A stretch of DNA of 64,000 nt from assembly GCF_018687715.1 (NCBI RefSeq), contig NC_056757.1:3571501-3635500 (forward strand). The letters are read 5' to 3'. Positions within the stretch are counted from its first letter, which is position 1; the number at the start of each line of letters is the position of its first letter. Source of the stretch: Carya illinoinensis. Its lineage: Eukaryota; Streptophyta; Magnoliopsida; Fagales; Juglandaceae. Position numbers and translations under genes: made by a program. The notes beneath the pieces were generated by a model, which searched no databases, was not told the DNA's origin, and saw nothing but the letters and a program-made list of their open reading frames with translations. Below are positions 56,969-64,000 of this stretch, in pieces.

Positions 56969-59251
56969 TCATCGACAGTGGGGATGGGAAATCTGTCCTT
57001 GACCGCTCACCAACAGCACTGGTGAAGAAAAGGGACTGGTACTAGGGCGGATTAGGCCACTCTTCAACATCTCATCCACCTGCCGTTCAATCTCTCCCTT
57101 CTGAAAGTGGGCGTATCTATAGGGTGGCACGTTGATCGGCTTGGTTTCATCCACTAGTCGAATTCTGTGATCAAACTCTCTAGGAGGTGGAAGTGCAGTG
57201 GGCACCTCGAGAACCCCCTTGTGGGCTGCTAAGATAGGCTTGACTTCCTCGGGCAGTAGCTCTAAATCATCATGGGTGCCCTCCTGACCCTTGTTCTCGA
57301 CTTGTCTCATTACATCCTCTTTGGCCACCACGATGGCGAAGCAATGTGCCCCGCCTTTGCAAAGTTTCTCAAACATAATGGCTTCGCATGACTTGATCTC
57401 CTTACTGGCAATGGCTATCCACAGTCGCTTCTTGGAGCCAAGTTTAAACTCCATGGTCATGTTGTGATAGTCATGGACAACCCTGCCAAGGCTCTTCAGC
57501 CAAGCATTCCCCAAGACTAAGTCAAGGCCGACCAAGGGCAGCACATGCAAGTCTGCCATAATACGGACCCCCTGAACATTCATCTTCACTTCACGGATGA
57601 GGGCCTCACATTGCAGCTTTTCTCCACTTGCCACCTTTACTTCAAATGGGGGAATAGGGCTCGGCTTAAGTCCAACCTTGCCCACAATGCTGGAATTAAT
57701 GAAGTTGTGTGTAGAGCCGCTATCCACTAGCAAAGTCACTTCATGCTTGCCCACCCATGCCATCAACCTCATGGACGTGGGTTTAGAAATGCCAGCCATG
57801 GCATTCAATGATAGCTCAGCCTCCTCTAGTGTGCCACCAGATTCGGTTTCCTCGATTTCCTCCTCTTGGCTGGGTTCCTCTTGGCTGCTTTCAGACTCAT
57901 CATCACTTGACTCATCCTCAAACATAAACAAGGCCTGAGCTGCCTTGCACTTGTGACCGGGGCTCCATTTGTCTCCGCACTTAAAACACAGCCCCTTCTT
58001 GATGCGCTCTTGCACCTCTTCACTGGATAGCTTCTTGATCTCCGGTCTCGGTTTGGAGGTGGTGGCTGATGTGTCCCTTCCCTTCCAAGAGACCTTGGTT
58101 TGCACAGTCTTGAAAGACTTGCTCCCCATGTCTTTGGTTGGGCGCCGCTCACTAGAATGGCTCTCCTCAAGAATTTCAGCCATCTTCATCACCTCGGGTA
58201 GCCTTGTGGGTTGTCTAAGTTTGATCTGCTTGGCAAGCCAAGGTCTCAAACCATCAATGAATGTGCCTATCAAGGCTTCCTCCAACCAGCCCCTAACCAT
58301 GATCTGTAGCTGTCTGAACTCCTCTATATAGTGCTGGACCTTGCCCTCTTGCCTTAGCTTGGCAAGCTGCCCATGGTGATTGACAACTGGTGATGGCCCG
58401 AACTGACTGAGGAGTTCCTTCTCAAAGGCTGTCCAGCCCAGCCTCATATGATCCTTGTCGTACTGGTCCCTTATCCAACGCCACCATTTTCCAGCCTTGC
58501 CTTCAAGGTAAAAGCAGGCTATGGACACCCTCTCATGGCGTGGGATGTCATACGTCAGAAAGTAGTGATGGACCTTGTCCAACCACTCATAGGGGTCACC
58601 ACCGCTATACTTTGGGAAGTCGACCTTAGGGGGCCTGGGTCCCCAATCCTGATGCCGGTTTCCTCTTCTATCTTCATAGTCGTCCCTCTCAAATTGTGGC
58701 CCATGGTAGCCACGACCATGCTGTCTTCTCCATGGCCCGAGTTGTTCATGTTGGTAAGGCTCCTCATAGCCTTGCTCGTGCTCAAATTCCTGGTGCTCAT
58801 GGTGAACACTAGGGCTCCTAGCCCGATAGCCAGCCAATGGGTCCTCCCTCTCAAAAGCAGCATTCGGAATCCACCTCTCATGGTAACCTTGGCGGTTCTC
58901 TACACGGCCACCATGCCTCCAACCTTGCCTTGGCGACGCATGCATGGACTCGGTTACACTGGCTTCCAGTCCATCAGCATAGGCATCGCCCCCATGAGGT
59001 GGTGTCCCAGGACGGTTCTCAGCTAGTCTCCTCTCTAGCCGCTCCAATGTGGTGTTCGTCTCTCTTCTTATGTTCTCCATGGCCCTCTGGTTATCCTTGT
59101 TAGAGGTCTCCATGGCCACACGCAGCTCGGCTAAGTTGTTGGTGACACCATCAAGAATTGAAGTAATCTTGTTGGTGTGATCCTCCAGAACTTCTAGCCG
59201 GGCTCTATTAAAAATGCCCGTGGGCTCCTCTACAGACTGCCTCTCTTGCAT
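56969..59251 (-). pseudogene. Gypsy gag-protease and start of RT
   Basis: A 760-codon frame from the first ATG after the 5' LTR and leader. Residues 1-90 contain coiled-coil-like heptads. About 90-215 is rich in R, G, H and E. About 215-380 is the Retrotrans_gag capsid domain (VDFPKYSGGDPYEWLDKV, KWWRWIRDQY). A CCHC-like knuckle CFKCGDKWSPGHKC is near 421-434, followed by an acidic S/E stretch. The aspartic protease motif LLVDSGSTHNFI is near 510. The frame ends shortly after the first RT residues (SPFSSPVLLV), where an internal deletion in RT has shifted the frame. Up to that point the protein looks complete, so gag and protease could still be translated. Confidence 0.88.
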
Positions 59252-59646
59252 GTTGATTAACTCTTGCTACTATATCACGGCTGAGTGGCTTGCAAACTGA
59301 CCCTCACAGATGGTTTAGGCTTGCAAACTGTTGGTAAAAAGGGGTGAAAAACGGGCTGATGGTGGAGGCTCGTGGTTCCAACCGTGGGTCCTTCACCTTC
59401 GAGGGTGACCGACCCCAACCACAAAATGAGTCCGACCTTGGGTTGCTCACGTTCTAGCGTGGCAACCGCTCCAAACCTATCTACTCCTTCCTCTACCACA
59501 ACCCCCAAACTTCACAATGCAACAATAACAACAGAAATAAAAATTGCAGCAACGTCGGGATCCTCCGTGGATCCCCCAACCAAACTCACAAAGACAAGTG
59601 ATGGGTTGCCTACCTCAATAGAGAAGTGAGAACCTCTCTTGATTGG

Positions 59647-61456
59647 TGATAGGGTCCTCGGTCGAGATCCTAGACACCAAGCTGCCACGCCCCTTCTTGC
59701 TCCTCAATGACCGATGTGGGCTGCCACTTGCTTGACCGTGATGGTTATGGGTGGTGTTGGCTGAGTTCGTATGGTTGATCAGTGGCTGATGGTGGGCGAG
59801 ATTCTAGTGACTGGGCGTGCATGCATGCATGTGCAGGAGCTGAATCGTCAAAAACGGTTGTGAGTGGGATCAGGTGGTTAAGTGGCTGGCTGACCAAGTC
59901 AGGCACACGTGGCTCTAGCTGGTGGGCTGACCCAGTCAGGCACCAGGTGTCTCCTGATAGTGGCTGACCAAGTCAAGGACAGGTGTCACTTGCTTGGGGG
60001 GCTGACCAAGTCTCACACAGGTGTCTTCTGATGATGAGGCACACGTGGCTAAGGGTGGTTTAAGTGGGTTGGCCGAGTGGGTGATGGCTGAGCGGTTTAA
60101 GGGATGGTTGGTTACTCCCCTACTTTGTAGGGAGCGGTTGTGGCTAGACAGGTGGCAAGGGCTGGGCGAGTGGCTTGGCTGGTGGGTGGTAACTGTCAGC
60201 TTGTCCCTGACCTTGCCCCAGATTCGACCAGGGTGGCCTGGTGCAGACCAGATGCCCTTCAATGGCAACTCGTGGCTGACTTAAGCGATGCCCCACTCGA
60301 ACGGTTCAAAATACTCAGCAAGCAAATGCGAATGTAATGCAATAGACACAATCCAAAATGCTGAAATACCTCAACAATGCATTAATCAAAGGAAAACAAT
60401 GAAATGAATGGGTTACCCTGATTCACGAATTGCGCAGGGTGAGCCTTCTCCTTTGGGATTCACGGATTGCACCCAATGGAGTCTAAGTGACAAAGCACCA
60501 ATGTGTCTATGGGGGCTTACAAGCCAAATTCGTCCAAATGTTCAAAGATAAAAACTAAGTGATAGCCTATTGCCTCACTTATACTAGAAAGCAATTAAAA
60601 CGATTACAAAGAGAAAATGGTTTCGGGCCCACGCCTCCTGGTTAAGGCCTTATGCTGTCAGTGGCCCATGGGTGGCCAGGATGACTCACAGCATAGGCTT
60701 CATGCTTGCATGCGTGAGTCTTCAGATTGGCCTGCTGGGCTAGCCTTGGCTGGTCCATGGTCCTTGCATGTGTGGCCCAGGTTTTGTGGGCTGGGCACCA
60801 TTGATGAGTCGCTGGGTTGGACCGTGGTTGGCTTAAGCATGGCAGGCTGCTGCATGGCCCAGGCCAGTGGGGCCTGGGCGTTGGTCTGCATGGCCCAGGC
60901 TATGTTGCCTGGGCGTTGGTCAGCAAGACCCTGGCCAAAGCCAGGGTGTTGATCAGCATGGCCTTGGTCAAGACCAAGGCGTTGAGCAGCAAGGCCCTGG
61001 CCAAGGCCAGGGCGTTGATCAGCATGGCCCTAGTCAAGACCAGGGCGTTGAGCGGCATGCCAGCATGCGTGGGCCTGCTGGGCAGCCGCACCGTCAATTC
61101 CAAGATGGGTGTGCAAGCGTGCGTTGTGCGGGTACCTAGGCCATGCATGGGCCTTGTGCCTACGCACGGCCCATGCATGCACGCGGTGTGTGCACATAGC
61201 CCATGCGTGCCCGCTGCGCACGCGCACTAGGCGTGCGTGCAGTCTAGCCATGCGCTGAGTGTGGTGTGACAACCTCGCTTGCGCGCGCGCGCCGACTGTT
61301 CGCTGCCTGATGGAGGGTGACCGTGGTTTAGCATTCACCAAGGGCTCGGTCTGTGGGCAATCAAGCGACGCCAACAGTGCTGCTGGCGTGCTGTCCTGGC
61401 ATGGGCTGGTGCTGGTCAAGGCATGGCCCGTGGCCTCCTGCCTTGGGGTTTTGACA
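59647..61456 (-). repeat. 5' LTR of the gypsy element
   Basis: 1810 bp with the same termini. The sequence following it on the minus strand (CCAATCAAGAGAGG) is not the usual tRNA-iMet primer site, so a different primer tRNA or a degraded PBS is likely. Confidence 0.9.
60853..61055. repeat. Six hairpin repeats in the gypsy 5' LTR
   Basis: Counterpart of 53821-54023. Five of the six stems are unchanged. In the last, GCCCTGGT became GCCCTAGT, which breaks one pair and is a recent post-insertion change. Confidence 0.88.
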
Positions 61457-61461
61457 GAATA

Positions 61462-63665
61462 GTGAACTATCCTTTGAAAGAAGATGCAAAACCGCTAAGA
61501 TTTTGCTCGAGGTGGAGGCGCATGGAACCCACTTTGATATTGAACAATTTGGCAATGGAGGGCGATGGATTGGCAAGTGTTAGATCGAAGGAGGGACGCA
61601 TGGCAGCAGTGGGCGGAATGGATGGATGGACGATGGTAGATCTTAGGTTTTAGCATCCTTACAAAAAGTGGGAGGAAAATAAAAGAAAAGGGAAGAAATG
61701 AAACAAAAAAGACTAGAAAATGGTCTAGAGACTAGAGAGTACTCAAAGACAAAACAATCGATCAAATGGAGTCCAAAAACTATCGCAAGGTAGCAGCACA
61801 TGACGGCACAGCTCGAGTGGTTTTGGGTCAATGGAGGAGAGAACGATAAGAAGGAGTAGATCTATCCCCAAGTGTCAAAGAAAAATGGAGAAAAACTAAG
61901 AAAAAAGATAGAGAAAGGACAAGGAGAAGGTAGAAGATGAGAGCTAGAGAGTGGTCGAGCTAGAGAGAGGAGAGGAGGAAGCGTCACCGTGTTTTACAGG
62001 TGAGTGGTGTTTTAATTAATGCATGAATGAAGTTTCTGAGGCCCATTGCGATGCATTGGATAAGCAAAGGAAAGCGGTCAACTTCCAATCTGTTGTCAAA
62101 TGACTTCTCCTTCCAAAATGATATTTTACCAACCCCTAGTTTGTGCCTCCATAATAGTAATTAAGGCCACTTTTGCTTCACCCATATATGCATCGCTCGT
62201 TTGGTGAAACTCTTGCTGTCCAAGCATACAAGAGGGGTGTCATTGGAGTTATGGCTAGCTAATGGCAGCCAGAATGTGGAATTTGCTTCGGATGGCTACA
62301 TCAAAGTTAAGTTCAAGATCGAGGAGTTTGACCATGACAAATGTTGTTCCTCAAAAGCCAGATATGACATTGTAAAATACCATTAAATGCTGCTTGAATT
62401 GTAAATAGTGTTCGGATACGTGGTCCTCCAAAGCTGCATTAATGGTGTTAATTTCGAAATTAATGGTCCTTTGTAGATATATATTCTCTTCAATTCCCTG
62501 ATTTGTCTTTGATTCCATGCATACAAGGACATGATTAATTTGTAAGAAACAGTCAAACAGGAATGTTTTACATTGACTATTTGTTTTCCATGAAATTAAA
62601 GAAAACAAAAGAATGGAACTACATACAGAAATGACAATATGCTGCCCCATTTGTACCGTTACAAATAACTGTTCATGTATTTTTATTTTGTTTAAATTTT
62701 TTTTACTTAATGATTAAGAAAGTAATTTTTAGTGTATTGGTATATTTTTTTATTTTTTAAAAATATTTAAATGTATTAAAAAAATGTAAAAATAATTAAA
62801 ATAAAAACCTCATTTTATACTAAGCGGCACACCCAACGGTCATTATTGGACGATAGCCTAGCTAGAGGACCCCGAGTTGGTGTGTATAACCTCAACATTG
62901 AATTGAGTGACTCGCAGAAGAGATTGATCATGAAAAGTTTAAAATACAACTGGATGTCGCTGTCGTTCTCGATTTTATATTAATGTAACAAATTTTAAAT
63001 GATTTTATTTATTTATTGTTTAAATAATAATCATTTAAAATATACCATATTAATAAGTGTAGTTGAAAATATATATAAAAAAATTATAAGGAAAAATATA
63101 TATTTTTATTTTATATCACAATTGGGTTATTTAGTTTTTGAAGTTAAACTATATAAAGGACTTCATGAACCATGAACTGTGTTGAAGTCAAAACTAATTT
63201 AGTATTTATTATATATGGCGTCCTTGCAATTAAGATGACTTGAATCTCTCCTCAAATGACATCCAATTCTCCCCCAGAATCCTTCGTCAAAAATAAACCT
63301 CCAACCCAAGTTATCGTCAAAATCTATCACCAATAATGTTAGATAGTAGATTCCACTCTCTCTAGAGTCTCTCTACACAGCCCAGTGATAACCCAATCCT
63401 CAACGGAGTTCACCCTCCAAAAAAATTAACCAAACACTAAAACCCACTACACTGATGAATATAGATTCTCTGATCTCCTAAACCAAAGCACTCTATTGAA
63501 AAGACCTCAAGCTCGAACCTGCAATGGAAAAAGCATTTTCAAAAAAAAAAAAAAAAAACATAGAGCTTGCATTGGTAGGGTGTCTAGTTGTTGCACCAAA
63601 TAAATTTACTATCTATGCAAGCATCAAAGTCGAATGGTGTTTCATACAAAAATTCATGATCGAAG
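61462..63665. other. AT-rich intergenic sequence
   Basis: No gene is supported. A purine-rich stretch (61660-61990) and a 61-codon plus-strand frame at 62201-62386 have no recognisable domain. A-runs lie near 63540-63558. Confidence 0.45.
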
Positions 63666-63673
63666 ATTTGGAA

Positions 63674-64000
63674 GCAATGTTTTTAATACCGTTTCGGTAG
63701 TCATTTTGATTAAGGCACTGGAACAAAATATTTTAATACCAGTATCATTTCGAATACTATTTTGTGATAGTCTATATATAATAAATTAATTATATATGTA
63801 TAAATTATATTTCAAAATAATATTAATGCAAGTCTTAAAAAGTTAAAACATATATTTATAAAACTCTATAATACTTTTAAGTTAAGAAAATAATCTTCAG
63901 ATGTGAGAATTAGAGTGAAAATTATAAAAAAAAAAATTAGAATTTTTACATTAATTATAAAAATTCACAAATTTTGGCCGGTATTGGTATGGTCGGTACA
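63674..64000. mobile_element. Mutator-like MITE, cut by the window end
   Basis: Starts AATGTTTTTAATACCGTTTCGG, close to the left end of the element at 49350, and continues with GGCACTGGAACAAAATATTT as there. It ends at the window edge in GGTATGGTCGGTACA, which corresponds to the other family end. The right TSD is outside the window. Confidence 0.72.

Larger units (their letters stand above)
52616..61456 (-). mobile_element. Ty3/gypsy chromovirus-type retrotransposon
   Basis: An 8841-bp element with 1.8-kb LTRs and a perfect 5-bp TSD GAATA (52611-52615 and 61457-61461). On the minus strand the order is LTR, gag, protease, RT, RNase H, integrase, chromodomain, PPT, LTR. The LTRs differ at about 25 substitutions and one indel by eye (about 1.4%), so insertion is recent. 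Gag-pol is broken inside RT, so this copy is not autonomous. GC content is far above its surroundings. Confidence 0.92.

Noticed and set aside
58448..59103. 192-codon plus-strand frame opposite gypsy gag
   Set aside because: It is a mirror of the GC-rich gag frame, with no signals.
62201..62386. 61-codon plus-strand frame MVKLLLSKHTRG
   Set aside because: Too short, with no domain, promoter or neighbouring exon. Chance is more likely.

Overview
The window is plant nuclear DNA, probably from a woody eudicot. It is AT-rich and packed with LTR retrotransposons, MITEs, a SINE and a CACTA transposon. The only host-type genes are broken relatives of plant families: a PDR/ABCG transporter and LRK10-like receptor kinases with a wall-binding ectodomain. 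A Fagales-type genome is a guess I cannot test. No rRNA, tRNA, CRISPR or bacterial gene structure is visible.

Layout. (1) 1-14458 is a tandem array of a minus-strand LTR element without gag-pol (LARD-like): internal-LTR-internal-LTR-internal-LTR, period 5371 bp. The two full units differ by about two bases. The LTRs carry 8 or 11 copies of a hairpin-forming minisatellite. The internal region carries an antisense ORF with its own TATA box and poly(A) signal. The outermost LTR has an unrelated U3. (2) 14459-16796 is non-coding, with a candidate Helitron 3' end. (3) 16797-19794 is a minus-strand Ty1/copia element with an intact gag frame and deleted RT/RNase H. (4) 22.1-23.5 kb is a gypsy-like LTR fragment with promoters on both strands. 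(5) 23659-30970 is a CACTA element with 3-bp TSD AAC. It holds a multi-exon, stop-containing fragment of an ABCG/PDR gene and a SINE. (6) 32.6-33.3 kb is a broken receptor ectodomain exon. (7) 38372-46546 is an LRK10L-type receptor kinase pseudogene. A MITE sits in exon 1, an in-frame 48-bp duplication precedes the kinase, and a 4.8-kb copia element sits in the kinase domain. (8) 46556-52056 is a second, older plus-strand copia element, 9 bp after the kinase stop codon, itself carrying a Mutator-type and a Tourist-type MITE. (9) 52616-61456 is a minus-strand Ty3/gypsy chromovirus with TSD GAATA and LTRs about 1.4% diverged. Its pol frame runs through the polypurine tract into an LTR full of covarying hairpin repeats. 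(10) The right end is AT-rich and finishes in a cut copy of the Mutator-type MITE.

Read together, the window is a layered insertion record rather than a working gene set. By LTR divergence (counted by eye) the order from youngest is: the array duplication, the gypsy element, the copia in the kinase, the copia after the kinase, then the RT-less copia. The receptor-kinase locus was once a complete gene. The only frames that are both uninterrupted and have recognisable expression signals are the two copies of the 142-codon antisense ORF and the 68-codon antisense ORF in the gypsy-like LTR. Neither has a function I can name.
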